Shown piece after piece: positions 17,500 through 26,651 of a stretch of DNA of 64,000 nucleotides. Source of the DNA: Epibacterium ulvae (lineage in GTDB: Bacteria > Pseudomonadota > Alphaproteobacteria > Rhodobacterales > Rhodobacteraceae). The translations under genes and the position numbers were made by a program. Below the pieces are notes generated by a model, which made no database searches, had not been told where the DNA came from, and saw only the letters and a list, made by a program, of their open reading frames with translations. The DNA lies in assembly GCF_900102795.1 (NCBI RefSeq), contig NZ_FMWG01000001.1, forward strand, positions 1 through 64,000. Reading direction: 5' to 3'. Numbering within the stretch: position 1 is the first letter of the stretch; each line of letters begins with the position of its first letter.

Positions 17500-18240
17500 T
17501 CATAGATCTGCCGCTTTTCGCGCTTTTTTCAACAAAGGTGCAAGTCGCGTAGCCCAGGCCTGCTGTTGTGCAGCGGTTTCTATTAGGTCGTTGCGCAGTT
17601 CAATCAGCGTGTTGGGGCGGTTCTGTTTGGTGGCATGCGTGTCGATCGCATCACCCGGAAGATAACCCACGTAGGGTTCGTTTTCTCCCACACAAAGATC
17701 GCCCTCCTGTTTGAGGGTGGTCACGAAATGAGGTGAAAAGCGCTCTTGGTCGGGGAAAAGGATACCGATTTCCCAAGGCCGTGGCGGGCGGCCGCGCAGT
17801 TGGCGTGTGAATGAATGAACAGAGACGATGATAACATCCGAATCGCGCGCTGCGAGTTCCGCCAGTTTGGCATGGTAGGGTCGATAGCAGGCTGTCAGGC
17901 GGTTCTCTAAATCTGCTGTGTCTGCGTGACGATTCGCAGGAATGAGGGTGCCATCATAGAGCTTCATTAAAAGTGTCGGATCATCATCACCCCGATTTGG
18001 ATCTATGACGAGGCGTGAAAAGTTAGAGGCGATTACAGGTGCATTGAGCAATTCACCTAAAATCCGTGCAGTTCCATAGGCACCGGGATCATAAGCGATG
18101 TGGCGTGCCATATCTTCTGCAGGCAGGCCAAGATCGCCATCATTTACAAAAGAAGGGACATGATTGGTCGCGTGGTCACAAGTGATCAACCATTTACCGC
18201 GGCGTGTCTCACCATGTGTGAAAAAGGGTGTATATGTCAT
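17500..18240 (-). CDS. N-formylglutamate amidohydrolase
   Basis: 246 residues from ATG 18240. The family pattern is visible: LITCDHATNHVP near the N-terminus (metal-binding His/Asp), ASNFSRLVIDPNR around 75-87, and IIVSVHSFTRQL mid-protein. It hydrolyses N-formyl-L-glutamate to formate and glutamate, as in the histidine-degradation route, although no hut genes are nearby. Longer in-frame starts upstream (to 18321) would add up to 27 residues that do not look like the family. It is divergent from pyruvate kinase. Confidence 0.82.
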   Translation of the reverse strand: MTYTPFFTHGETRRGKWLITCDHATNHVPSFVNDGDLGLPAEDMARHIAYDPGAYGTARILGELLNAPVIASNFSRLVIDPNRGDDDPTLLMKLYDGTLIPANRHADTADLENRLTACYRPYHAKLAELAARDSDVIIVSVHSFTRQLRGRPPRPWEIGILFPDQERFSPHFVTTLKQEGDLCVGENEPYVGYLPGDAIDTHATKQNRPNTLIELRNDLIETAAQQQAWATRLAPLLKKARKAADL

Positions 18241-18377
18241 AGAGCCTGCCATCTTTGTCTGTAGCAGCTTTACGGGAGTTGCCACAAAATTGGAATTAGG
18301 CGATAAGCATGCCGAAAACATGTTTGCGGTAACATTTCCGCTCCGACATATGGTCCTATACCCAGAGGAGAGACCTC

Positions 18378-19823
18378 ATGAGACGTCAGCGCAATGTAAA
18401 GATCGTGGCGACACTTGGCCCCGCTTCCAGCGACTATGAAACCATTCGCGCGTTGCATGAGGCTGGTGCTGATGTGTTCCGCCTGAATATGTCGCACGGA
18501 AGTCACGAAGAGATTGCCGAGCGTCATCGCATCATTCGCAAAGTAGAAACAGATTTGGATAGCGCAATTGCGATTCTGGCGGACTTGCAAGGCCCCAAGC
18601 TGCGTGTTGGGACTTTTGCAAATGGATCAGAAGAACTGGTTGAAGGTGCCGCTTTCCGTATGGATCTGGACGAAACTCCCGGGGATGTGAACCGTGTAAA
18701 CCTACCACATCCTGAGATTTTCCAAGCACTTGAGCCGGGTGCGAGCCTGCTTGTCAACGATGGTAAAATCCGTTTGAAAGTTGAGAGCTGTGGTGTGGAT
18801 TTTGCAGATTGCTCTGTCGTGATTGGTGGGACAATTTCCAATCGTAAAGGGGTCAACGTTCCTGATGTGATGCTGCCACTCGCCGCGCTGTCTGAAAAAG
18901 ACCGCAAAGATCTAGAGTTTGTCTGCGAACTTGGCGTGGATTGGCTGGCATTATCCTTTGTGCAGCGCGCAAAAGATGTTTTTGAGGCCAAAGGTCTTGC
19001 AGATGGGCGTGCAGCAGTACTGGCGAAAATTGAAAAGCCAAAGGCCGTTGAGTTCTTTGAAGAGATTTTGGATGCCTCAGACGGTATCATGGTCGCACGT
19101 GGAGATCTGGGTGTTGAGCTGCCCGTTTCTGCGGTGCCTCCTATCCAAAAGCGCCTGATCCGGAAATGTCGTTCTGCGGCGAAACCGGTGATCGTGGCGA
19201 CTCAGATGCTGGAAAGCATGATTGAAAGCCCAATGCCAACACGCGCAGAGGTTTCGGATGTTGCCACAGCGATCTATGAAGGATCGGACGCGATCATGTT
19301 GAGCGCGGAATCCGCAGCGGGCCAATATCCGATCGAAGCCGTACAAACCATGGATCAGGTCGCAAAAGAAGTGGAGGCAGATGGCACCTATCGTGAGGTG
19401 ATTAATGCATCTCGTAAGGCGGTTGGAACAACTGTTGCTGATGGTATCGTTGCTGCGGCACGTGAAATCGCTGAGAAAACAGACATCAAGGCAATCGCTT
19501 GCTTTACTCAAAGCGGGACAACCGCGCTTTTGACAGCGCGCGAACGTCCATCTGTGCCGATCCTTGCGATGACACCTATTGAAGGAACAGCACGTCGTCT
19601 CGCGCTTAGCTGGGGGTGTAACTGCGTGGTGACACCAACCGTGGAACGCTTTAAGGGCGCTGTGGTTGCCGCGGTTCGCGGCGCGCGTGCGGGTGGTTTT
19701 GCAAGTGAAGGTGATCAGATCGTTGTAACGGCGGGCGTCCCCTTTAATGTTTCGGGCACAACCAATATTCTGCGGGTTGCGCCCTGTGATGAACGTTTGA
19801 TTTACAGCACTGACCCAGAGTAA
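18378..19823 (+). CDS. pyk: Pyruvate kinase
   Basis: 481 residues, normal length. It transfers phosphate from phosphoenolpyruvate to ADP. Motifs in order: KIVATLGPAS (8-17), RLNMSHG with the substrate-binding Asn, DLQGPKLRVG, the catalytic lysine region AKIEKPKAVEF, MVARGDLGVELP with metal ligands, and MLESMIESPMPTRAEVSD; the C-terminal regulatory domain follows. GGAGAG lies just before the ATG. Confidence 0.96.
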   Translation: MRRQRNVKIVATLGPASSDYETIRALHEAGADVFRLNMSHGSHEEIAERHRIIRKVETDLDSAIAILADLQGPKLRVGTFANGSEELVEGAAFRMDLDETPGDVNRVNLPHPEIFQALEPGASLLVNDGKIRLKVESCGVDFADCSVVIGGTISNRKGVNVPDVMLPLAALSEKDRKDLEFVCELGVDWLALSFVQRAKDVFEAKGLADGRAAVLAKIEKPKAVEFFEEILDASDGIMVARGDLGVELPVSAVPPIQKRLIRKCRSAAKPVIVATQMLESMIESPMPTRAEVSDVATAIYEGSDAIMLSAESAAGQYPIEAVQTMDQVAKEVEADGTYREVINASRKAVGTTVADGIVAAAREIAEKTDIKAIACFTQSGTTALLTARERPSVPILAMTPIEGTARRLALSWGCNCVVTPTVERFKGAVVAAVRGARAGGFASEGDQIVVTAGVPFNVSGTTNILRVAPCDERLIYSTDPE

Positions 19824-19857
19824 CCTGTCCCAAGGTTATCTGGGATGGGAGGGATGA

Positions 19858-20079
19858 ATGGATCCCGATCTGAGTTTGATTGTAGGGCTGGGGCTGGGGG
19901 TATTGTCCGTCCCGGCCCTTTTATCTTCTATCAGTGATGCGCGTGCCCCCCGTGGCGGCGGTGTGGCTCTTATGTTGGCAGTTGCTTTGATTGTTTATGC
20001 CATGCTGGAGAAGCCGGGCGGGTACACATTGGATGACCTACCCAATGTGCTATCCACGGTGACGAACCGCTATCTATAG
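19858..20079 (+). CDS. Small two-helix membrane protein, unknown function
   Basis: 73 residues with two predicted membrane helices (LSLIVGLGLGVLSVPALL and VALMLAVALIVYAML) joined by a short SDARAPRGGG loop, then a soluble tail. GGGAGGG precedes the ATG. It follows pyk by 34 bases and is probably co-transcribed. Its stop overlaps the convergent azoreductase gene by six bases. I do not recognise a function. Confidence 0.75.
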   Translation: MDPDLSLIVGLGLGVLSVPALLSSISDARAPRGGGVALMLAVALIVYAMLEKPGGYTLDDLPNVLSTVTNRYL

Positions 20080-20748
20080 ATGCAACTTATGCGCTCTATG
20101 TGTGTTCAGTGAGCGTGCCAATTTTTGCGCACAGGTTGTCGCGTTTTGGAATGCACGTTCGACAGAGTGATCGTGCCTCTGGTCTCCAAATTCCTGATAT
20201 TCAATTCGAATGATTTCTACTGTTTCTGCACCAAGGTATTTTGCAACAGTCTGAATATGCGGCACAAGATGATCGTCTGCATGTCGTATCCCGCTTGGTT
20301 CAAAACCAAATTCACCACTGGACGTCAGAATAACAAGTGTTTTCCCCGATAGGGTTGGTTCAATGGGCACGTCGCCGCGGGAGAGATCAAAGCTGAATGT
20401 TTGCCCTATGCGCACCACCTTATCGAACCAAGCTTTTAACGACGCGGGCATGCCGTAGTTGTAGAGAGGCGTCGCAATCAAGATCAGATCGGCAGCTTTG
20501 ACCTCTGCAATCAACTGATCGGACTCTGCCAAAACCCTACGATCCTGTTCTGTCCGTTGCTTTTCAGGCGTGAAGGCTGCCGCAATCCAGGCCTCGGTCA
20601 GAAAGTCAGGTGGTGTGACGCCGACATCTCGTTTGGCGACTTCACTGTCGGGTGTGCCAGCCAGCAAAGTCTCAAGGAAGTGCGTGGCTAATTTTCGTGT
20701 TAACGAGCGTTCTAGGCGTGCGCTTGCATCAATTCGGAGTATGTTCAT
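20074..20748 (-). CDS. azoR: FMN-dependent NADH-azoreductase (AzoR-like)
   Basis: 224 residues, flavodoxin-like NAD(P)H:quinone/azo reductase. The flavin-binding N-terminus NILRIDASAR, the mid-protein PLYNYGMPASLKAWFDKV motif and the GEFGFEPSGIRHAD region place it with AzoR. Physiologically such enzymes reduce quinones and electrophiles. The divergent LysR gene 92 bases away is its likely regulator, with a clear dyad between them. Confidence 0.88.
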   Translation of the reverse strand: MNILRIDASARLERSLTRKLATHFLETLLAGTPDSEVAKRDVGVTPPDFLTEAWIAAAFTPEKQRTEQDRRVLAESDQLIAEVKAADLILIATPLYNYGMPASLKAWFDKVVRIGQTFSFDLSRGDVPIEPTLSGKTLVILTSSGEFGFEPSGIRHADDHLVPHIQTVAKYLGAETVEIIRIEYQEFGDQRHDHSVERAFQNATTCAQKLARSLNTHRAHKLHL

Positions 20749-20759
20749 TTGTATGAGCC

Positions 20760-20793
20760 TTGTTCATGTGTTCGCACAAATTCACCTGAACAA
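20760..20793. promoter_or_regulatory. Candidate LysR operator for azoR
   Basis: Perfect 7-bp arms TTGTTCA and TGAACAA separated by 20 bases, within the 92-base divergent promoter region between azoR and its LysR regulator. Confidence 0.6.
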
Positions 20794-20840
20794 TTCATTT
20801 TTACAAAAGCGAAAACTTCATCAAGGATTGAGAAATATTC

Positions 20841-21707
20841 ATGCGACGCGTTTCACTCACTAGTTTGCGGGCATTTGAACGCGTTGCCGCTACGGCGTCG
20901 CAGAAAATGGCGGCTGAAGAGCTTGGCGTTACGCAGACCGCGGTGTCTCATGCCATTCGTACATTGGAAGGCCAGCTGGGTACGGATCTGTTTAGTCGAA
21001 GAAATGGCGGTTCTACCTTGACGCAGGCGGGCAGGGATCTGGCCTTTGAGCTCACGCCATCTTTCGCGCGCATTGATGCAGCGGTTGCGTCTGTATTTGA
21101 ACGGTCAACGACACTTACCCTTTCAGTGACCCCCGCGTTCGCAGCCTGTTGGCTTGCCCCCCGCTTGGCTCAAACGGCAGCTGAGGGACATATGATTCCT
21201 GTGCAAATTCTTGCGACAACAGAAACAGTATCGCTGTCTGCAAAAGGGGCTGATCTTGCTGTCCGCTATGCTGCACGATCAGAGGGAGAGCTTCTGGCGA
21301 CAGAAATGTTTCGTGCGGTCACGGGCCGGTCTGTGACGTGTTGCAGCACGGGGCTACCAGATCTTCCGCTGATCGAAACGCGCTGGGCTAGGGGGCGCGG
21401 TTTCGCGCCTAACTGGCAGGACTGGTTTGCGCTACAAGGGAAAGCTATGCCCGATGCTGTCCAAGTGCTTCAGCTTCCGGATGAAAATCTAGCTCTACAA
21501 GCTGCGTTGTCCGGAGCTGGCGTTGCCTTGGCCAGTGATGTTCTGGCGGCTCCTCTGTTGCAGCAGGGCCTGTTGCGTATAGTGCAATCTGATGTCGCCA
21601 TTACAGGGCTTTCTTATTGGCTTTTGCAGGATCAGGCCCGTTCTAGATCTCGGGATATTGTTAAACTTTGCAATTGGATTCGCGACGGCTTTTGTGGTGA
21701 GTTCTAA
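20841..21707 (+). CDS. LysR-family regulator, GcvA type
   Basis: 288 residues. The N-terminal DNA-binding helix-turn-helix reads SQKMAAEELGVTQTAVSHAI (about 16-35), in the style of the GcvA/AmpR subgroup, and the effector domain begins near 90 with SVTPAFAACWLAPRL. It is divergent from the azoreductase and likely controls it in response to quinones or electrophiles; this ligand idea is inference. Confidence 0.88.
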   Translation: MRRVSLTSLRAFERVAATASQKMAAEELGVTQTAVSHAIRTLEGQLGTDLFSRRNGGSTLTQAGRDLAFELTPSFARIDAAVASVFERSTTLTLSVTPAFAACWLAPRLAQTAAEGHMIPVQILATTETVSLSAKGADLAVRYAARSEGELLATEMFRAVTGRSVTCCSTGLPDLPLIETRWARGRGFAPNWQDWFALQGKAMPDAVQVLQLPDENLALQAALSGAGVALASDVLAAPLLQQGLLRIVQSDVAITGLSYWLLQDQARSRSRDIVKLCNWIRDGFCGEF

Positions 21708-21893
21708 GTAAGGGAGACGCGTTTAGCCTGTTTTCGGATTCTACGGGATTTGTTTGGTGTGATTAAAGTGCGTGCCCGCCATTAGGCCTTGCATCTGACG
21801 GTGAATTTTCATAAACGGCAGCACTCATCGCGCGTCCGGCCAGTTGGCATGCCGAGTCGCGTGAATAGCGAACCCGCATTGAAGGAGACGGAA

Positions 21894-22094
21894 ATGCCTA
21901 AGATGAAGACCAAGTCGAGCGCAAAAAAGCGCTTTAAAATGACCGCCTCTGGCAAGGTCAAAGCAGGTCAGGCTGGCAAACGCCACGGCATGATCAAGCG
22001 TACCAACAAATTCCTGCGTGATGCACGCGGAACCACCACCCTGTCCGCGCCGGACGCCAAGATCGTTAAGGGCTTTATGCCCTACGCCCGCTAA
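21894..22094 (+). CDS. rpmI: 50S ribosomal protein L35
   Basis: 66 residues, normal length, starting at ATG 21894 after GGAGACGG. The sequence [15 protein letters not shown] and [16 protein letters not shown] are typical L35. It precedes rplT by 15 bases. infC is not next to it here. Confidence 0.97.
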   Translation: MPKMKTKSSAKKRFKMTASGKVKAGQAGKRHGMIKRTNKFLRDARGTTTLSAPDAKIVKGFMPYAR

Positions 22095-22109
22095 GAGGAG
22101 ATCTGAGAT

Positions 22110-22475
22110 ATGTCACGCGTTAAAGGTGGTACCGTCACTCACGCCCGTCACAAGAAGGTTATCAAGGCAGCGAAAGGCTACTACGGTCGTCGCAAGAATA
22201 CCTTCAAGGTCGCCCGTCAGGCGGTCGATAAAGCAAACCAATATGCAACCCGCGACCGTAAGAACCGCAAGCGGAATTTCCGCGCGCTGTGGATCCAGCG
22301 TATCAATGCGGCTGTTCGCAGCCATGACGAGGCACTGACATATTCACGCTTCATCAATGGCCTGAATCTGGCTGGTATCGAAGTGGACCGTAAGGTTCTG
22401 GCGGATCTTGCTGTACATGAGCCCGAAGCGTTTGGTGCAATTGTAAAGCAAGCACAATCTGCACTGGCAGCATAA
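22110..22475 (+). CDS. rplT: 50S ribosomal protein L20
   Basis: 121 residues, normal for L20, an assembly protein of the large subunit binding 23S rRNA. Conserved stretches [19 protein letters not shown] and [18 protein letters not shown] are present. AGGAG lies seven bases upstream. A strong terminator closes the operon. Confidence 0.97.
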   Translation: MSRVKGGTVTHARHKKVIKAAKGYYGRRKNTFKVARQAVDKANQYATRDRKNRKRNFRALWIQRINAAVRSHDEALTYSRFINGLNLAGIEVDRKVLADLAVHEPEAFGAIVKQAQSALAA

Positions 22476-22492
22476 GCTTCGCATATTTAAAC

Positions 22493-22524
22493 AAAAACCC
22501 CGCAGTGAAAACTGCGGGGTTTTT
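22493..22524. terminator. rpmI-rplT terminator
   Basis: CCCCGCAGT pairs with ACTGCGGGG around GAAA, flanked by A5 and T5, a near-ideal rho-independent terminator usable from both strands; the convergent RTX gene also ends here. Confidence 0.95.
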
Positions 22525-22546
22525 GCTTTGATGTCGCCACAGGTGA

Positions 22547-23524
22547 TCAGGTCAAAACAACGCTTATATCAGCACCTTCTAAATCTTGGGGACTCACGCC
22601 AAGAAGAATAACAACAGCGTCGTTCAATGTGTTTTCTAAGATTTCTGCTGAAGCACTATCGTGGGCTGTAGGTTCAACAAGCGTTGCAGGACCTTGCGGC
22701 GTGTCGATCTCGCTGAGGGTATAACTGAAATCCTGTGACACATCGGGTAAATTCGCATCGGGTGCCACCTCCAGTTCGATCTGAAGCGCGTCCTCTGCCG
22801 GAGCAAAGTCTGTGATTGCCACGATCGTTTCGACGACAGCCGCCTCATTCTCTTCGACATGATTTGTTTGAACGACGACAGCATCTTCGCCCTCACCGAG
22901 ATGTACGATATGTGCTCCGCCAAGCAATGTGACAGAATCATCGCCATCACCGCCTGAGATTAGGCGCAGCGATCCTGTTTCCAAGGCACCGCTCGCAAAT
23001 ATCACGTCATTCCCATCGCCGCCAAATAACGTATCTTGGCTTCCGTCGTCGAAGGTTTCGATCACATCATCATCGCCATCGCCGCCGGAAAGATAATCGC
23101 TGCCGTCACCGCCAAAAATTTGGTCGTTTCCGCCCTGACCAAACACCGAGTCATTGCCTTCATCCCCAAATAAAACATCGTCTAATTCGCTGCCAATTAA
23201 AGTATCATCACCTTCAAGAGCAAAGACCACGGCGGATGGGGAGAAATCTGGATGAGTTTCAGGATCTGCTTCGGGCAGAACCAAAAGATCATCTCCATCA
23301 GTAATAGAGAAGTCTAAGTCGTAGGAGGCTTCTTCGCCAAGGGCAAGGTAAGGATCCAGCGCGACCGGCTCGACGCCCTCTTCTTCGAGCTCCTCAATGA
23401 GCTGACCAAGATCCGTAATATCACCCTCTTCAAGGGCAGCGAGGTCTTCTTCATCGGAAGATTGAAAAAAATCTGTAGCCGCCATGGTGCCGGCGGCTAC
23501 GGTGAGGAGAAGCAATGGCCACAT
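22547..23524 (-). CDS. Acidic RTX-type calcium-binding protein
   Basis: 325 residues from ATG 23524 (a GTG nine bases upstream is possible). An N-terminal hydrophobic segment (WPLLLLTVAAGTMAA) is followed by a very acidic region, then hemolysin-type nonapeptide repeats of the GGxGxDxUx type at about 120-205 (GDEGNDSVFGQGGNDQIFGG style), then a domain with few repeats. Such repeats fold into a Ca-binding beta-roll. The N-terminal signal or anchor is unusual for RTX proteins, which mostly use a C-terminal type I secretion signal. No type I transporter genes lie near it. Confidence 0.8.
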   Translation of the reverse strand: MWPLLLLTVAAGTMAATDFFQSSDEEDLAALEEGDITDLGQLIEELEEEGVEPVALDPYLALGEEASYDLDFSITDGDDLLVLPEADPETHPDFSPSAVVFALEGDDTLIGSELDDVLFGDEGNDSVFGQGGNDQIFGGDGSDYLSGGDGDDDVIETFDDGSQDTLFGGDGNDVIFASGALETGSLRLISGGDGDDSVTLLGGAHIVHLGEGEDAVVVQTNHVEENEAAVVETIVAITDFAPAEDALQIELEVAPDANLPDVSQDFSYTLSEIDTPQGPATLVEPTAHDSASAEILENTLNDAVVILLGVSPQDLEGADISVVLT

Positions 23525-23609
23525 GAAAATCACCAGAACATATAAATTTCAATTCAATTTATGCGTGTTTTTCAATTTTGTAAACTTGCTTTTTGTGAGC
23601 CGAACGCGA

Positions 23610-23905
23610 CTAAAGATCTGACTGTTCTACGATTGGGATATCAGGTAGCTCGTAATACCCGCCTTTGGTTGCCGTATGAATTTGCTGTACCAGTTTTAAG
23701 CCTTCACTGCTGTCGAGTGTCCCGGAAAAAATAGAGGTTTTTGACCATCTCCGGGTTGCCAGAACAAATTACTGCCGCAAACACCGCAGAATCCGCGACG
23801 GGCTGTTTGTGATGATGGATATCAGGTGACTTCACCAGTGATTTCAAGTACGATGTTTCATCGCAGCCTGCCGACTGAATGATCCGCAGATGCGTTTTCG
23901 CCTGT
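23610..23905 (-). pseudogene. Remnant of a glutathione-dependent formaldehyde-activating (GFA) family gene
   Basis: Reading the minus strand gives LEITGEVT-stop-YPSSQTARRGFCG then VCGSNLFWQPGDGQK, the GFA CxxC region with the expected Trp codon replaced by TGA. The C-terminal part, SIFSGTLDSSEGLK then TKGGYYELPDIPIVEQSDL and a stop, is in another frame; restoring one A in the run near 23743 joins the two. The N-terminal half appears to have further shifts, with only a weak trace of the CxxC region (ICGSFSRQAAMK). GFA proteins bind zinc through these cysteines. The gene is inactivated by at least a nonsense change and a frameshift. Confidence 0.75.
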
Positions 23906-23975
23906 TGCTGCAAAAGCTATGCGCGTTGCTGTGATGCTACAGGCCCTCTTGCTTTCGTGGACGCGTGTGATAGCA

Positions 23976-24000
23976 GGTTCCCAACAGAATTCGGGGAACC
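23976..24000 (+). promoter_or_regulatory. Hairpin covering the pheS ribosome binding site
   Basis: GGTTCCC pairs with GGGAACC over an 11-base loop. The 3' arm contains the GGGGA ribosome binding site and ends three bases before the pheS ATG, so the fold would hide the site from ribosomes. Confidence 0.5.
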
Positions 24001-24003
24001 GTT

Positions 24004-25080
24004 ATGGACGATCTTAAGGCAAAATATCTGGGTCAGATTGCTGAGGCCGCTGATGAAGCCACGCTGGAAGGCATTCGTGTTTCTGCGGTCGGCAAAAAAG
24101 GCGAAGTGGCGCTCAAGATGCGCGAGCTGGGCAAGATGACGCCAGAAGAGCGCCAGATTGCAGGTCCTGCATTGAATGCGCTCAAGGATGAGATCAATTC
24201 AGCTCTTGTCGCAAAGAAGGCCGCGTTGGCTGATGCAGCCTTGGATGAACGCCTAAGATCGGAATGGCTGGATGTCACCTTGCCCACGCGCCCACAGCGC
24301 CGCACGGGCACGCTGCATCCGATCGGTCAGGTGCAGGAAGAGATCACAGCGATTTTTGCGGAGCTGGGTTTTTCCGTGCAGGAGGGTCCGCGCATTGATA
24401 CCGATTGGTATAACTTTGACGCGTTGAACATTCCTGGCCACCACCCAGCGCGCGCAGAAATGGACACGTTTTATCTGCACCGCGCAGAAGGGGATGATCG
24501 CCCACCGCATGTGCTGCGGACCCACACCAGCCCTGTGCAGATCCGATCTATGGAAAAAATGGGCGCGCCCTTGCGTATTATCTGTCCCGGCGGCGTTTAT
24601 CGCGCAGATTATGACCAGACCCACACACCGATGTTCCATCAGGTCGAAGGGCTTGCGCTCGACAAAGATATCTCGATGGCGAACCTGAAATGGGTTCTGG
24701 AAGAGTTTGTAAAAGCGTTTTTTGAAGTGGACGACGTGGAACTGCGCTTCCGCGCTTCGCACTTCCCCTTCACCGAGCCGTCTGCCGAAGTGGATATTCG
24801 CTGTTCTTGGGAAGGTGGCACGCTGAAAGTGGGCGAAGGTGATGACTGGCTAGAGGTTCTGGGATCCGGCATGGTGCACCCCAAGGTAATTGCTGCCGGT
24901 GGCATTGATCCCGAGATCTATCAGGGCTTTGCTTTTGGTATTGGCATCGACCGGTTGGCGATGCTGAAATACGGCATCCCCGATCTGCGCGCCTTCTTTG
25001 ACAGCGACCTGCGCTGGCTGCGTCATTATGGCTTCCAATGTCTGGATACGCCGACGTTGCATGGTGGCCTGTCGCGTTGA
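24004..25080 (+). CDS. pheS: Phenylalanine--tRNA ligase alpha subunit
   Basis: 358 residues, normal length. Class II synthetase catalytic subunit that charges tRNA-Phe with the beta chain. An N-terminal coiled coil (1-90) binds tRNA; class II motifs appear as [20 protein letters not shown], the [10 protein letters not shown] region, and motif 3 in [17 protein letters not shown] near the C-terminus. pheT lies 1.6 kb downstream, separated by two unrelated genes. Confidence 0.96.
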   Translation: MDDLKAKYLGQIAEAADEATLEGIRVSAVGKKGEVALKMRELGKMTPEERQIAGPALNALKDEINSALVAKKAALADAALDERLRSEWLDVTLPTRPQRRTGTLHPIGQVQEEITAIFAELGFSVQEGPRIDTDWYNFDALNIPGHHPARAEMDTFYLHRAEGDDRPPHVLRTHTSPVQIRSMEKMGAPLRIICPGGVYRADYDQTHTPMFHQVEGLALDKDISMANLKWVLEEFVKAFFEVDDVELRFRASHFPFTEPSAEVDIRCSWEGGTLKVGEGDDWLEVLGSGMVHPKVIAAGGIDPEIYQGFAFGIGIDRLAMLKYGIPDLRAFFDSDLRWLRHYGFQCLDTPTLHGGLSR

Positions 25081-25586
25081 CTGTAGCCAATTGGATAGTA
25101 ATCATTGTGCCGATTATTGGTGTGGTCGGTGCAGCTATTCTATATATTGTCCAAAAGCATATTGATCGCGAAACAGAGGTTCGACGAGAACGTCGACAAC
25201 TTTATCGTAGCGCAGCGGTGGCGTTGGAAAGGTCCTTTCAAGAAATTAAGAAAGACAAGGCCGACGCAGAAATGCTGCAAAGAGCACTTTTTGAGTTTGA
25301 GCAAGTGGTGGCTGAAATTCAAGTCTCTGCGCCTGACAGTGTGGCCGAAGCATGGATGAAAATTCCTAGTCTATTACTTCTTCTGAGTTGGGGGAGTGGC
25401 AATGATCCAGAAAATTACGATTTTCAGAGCTTTGAAATGCACTTGAAAGCGTTCAACAGCGCTAGAGCAGAAGCACTGAACCAGATGCGCCGTGATACAT
25501 TCGGAGACACACGAATTACCTTGAACATTATTATGGAGGCGTTCGCGGCACTGGGAAAGGTTCAGCAACATTTGCTCAGGCTTTGA
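25077..25586 (+). CDS. Membrane-anchored coiled-coil protein of unknown function
   Basis: 169 residues from TTG 25077, overlapping the pheS stop by four bases (TTGA); an ATG at 25038 inside pheS would add 13 residues. One N-terminal membrane helix ([19 protein letters not shown]), then a charged helical region ([37 protein letters not shown]) likely cytoplasmic. No domain recognised. It is more AT-rich in codon choice than pheS and pheT and breaks their usual adjacency, so it may be a later insertion, though translational coupling to pheS would express it. Confidence 0.65.
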   Translation: MTVANWIVIIVPIIGVVGAAILYIVQKHIDRETEVRRERRQLYRSAAVALERSFQEIKKDKADAEMLQRALFEFEQVVAEIQVSAPDSVAEAWMKIPSLLLLLSWGSGNDPENYDFQSFEMHLKAFNSARAEALNQMRRDTFGDTRITLNIIMEAFAALGKVQQHLLRL

Positions 25587-25763
25587 ATTCTTGACGGTCG
25601 GGCGCAGGTTTGCTTTCGCAAACGGGGAGGGCGCTTTCTCAACCACTCCGGCTTGGAGGCTGCCCTATGTGTGGTACCGAGGAGCTGTTAACATCTGAGG
25701 GATCGCTTTGTTCCCACAGATTTGTGACGTGACAGGTGCGTCTTATCCGCTAGGGTCGCCGCC

Positions 25764-26561
25764 ATGATCAAAACACTGACATTTTGCTTTTTCGCCTTTG
25801 CGTCTGCCGCTCATGCCATGGGGCCGTGGAACTCGGATTGCCATGGAACCACGCCTTGTGAGATCGGGGAGCGGTCTTATCACGTGTTAGAGCCTGAAGG
25901 CTGGGACGGAGAAACGCCTCTGCCGGTGTTGATGCATTTTCATGGGTGGTCCCGCACCGGGAAACATGCGCAAAATAGTGAACGCATTGGGGCCTCAACT
26001 GTGCGGCGGGGCGTGTTGCTGGTGACACCAAATGGCGCGAACAAAACATGGGATTTCTGGCAGGCTGATACGGATGATGTGGCCTTTGGGGACGCGGTGC
26101 TTGCTGATGTGGCTAAACGCTATCCGGTGGCATCGGATAAGATTTATGTGTCTGGCTATTCCTACGGATCTGCGATGGCATGGCGGTATGTTTGCCACAG
26201 CGGCAATGATGTGAGTGCCTTGTTGGGGATCGCCGGGAGCATTTCACAATCTGAAACTTGCGACGAAGCGCCAGCGGCGGTGCGGCATGTGCATGGGCTG
26301 AATGATACGGTGGCGCGTGTGCCACTTGGACAGGGCGATGCGGCCCCTTTGCGCTTGTGGCGCGCGCGGCTGGGATGTGAGGATAGCACACCCGGTGGCA
26401 GCTGGCAGGCACGCGAGTTTTTGACGCTGGAGCGTACCAATTGGGATTGTGCCGATGGTAGCGTGACAGTTGATTTACATCCGGGGGGGCATTTTGTGCC
26501 CCATGGTTGGATTGGGCGGCAGCTGGACGAGCTTTTGGGTCTCACTCCCAGTTATCCTTAG
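25764..26561 (+). CDS. Secreted alpha/beta hydrolase, PHB-depolymerase/LpqC-like
   Basis: 265 residues with a signal peptide (TLTFCFFAFASAAHAM). The alpha/beta hydrolase fold is seen in LPVLMHFHGWSRTGK (oxyanion region), the nucleophile elbow GYSYGSAMAWRY (Ser about 133), VHGLNDTVARVP with the acid Asp, and a C-terminal histidine in PGGHFVPHGW. Paired cysteines suggest periplasmic disulfides. It resembles polyhydroxybutyrate depolymerase and feruloyl esterase relatives; substrate is unknown. It sits between pheS and pheT. Confidence 0.8.
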   Translation: MIKTLTFCFFAFASAAHAMGPWNSDCHGTTPCEIGERSYHVLEPEGWDGETPLPVLMHFHGWSRTGKHAQNSERIGASTVRRGVLLVTPNGANKTWDFWQADTDDVAFGDAVLADVAKRYPVASDKIYVSGYSYGSAMAWRYVCHSGNDVSALLGIAGSISQSETCDEAPAAVRHVHGLNDTVARVPLGQGDAAPLRLWRARLGCEDSTPGGSWQAREFLTLERTNWDCADGSVTVDLHPGGHFVPHGWIGRQLDELLGLTPSYP

Positions 26562-26651
26562 GCTCTGCGCCGGCCTAGGCTTGCACATGGGGCAATTCTT
26601 TGCCATTGCCTCAGGTCAATGACACATGGCTTGCCATAGGGATTCCTGACG

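Noticed and set aside
23890-23934. 14-codon ORF upstream of pheS as an attenuation leader peptide
   Set aside because: Contains only one Phe codon and no following terminator/antiterminator pair.
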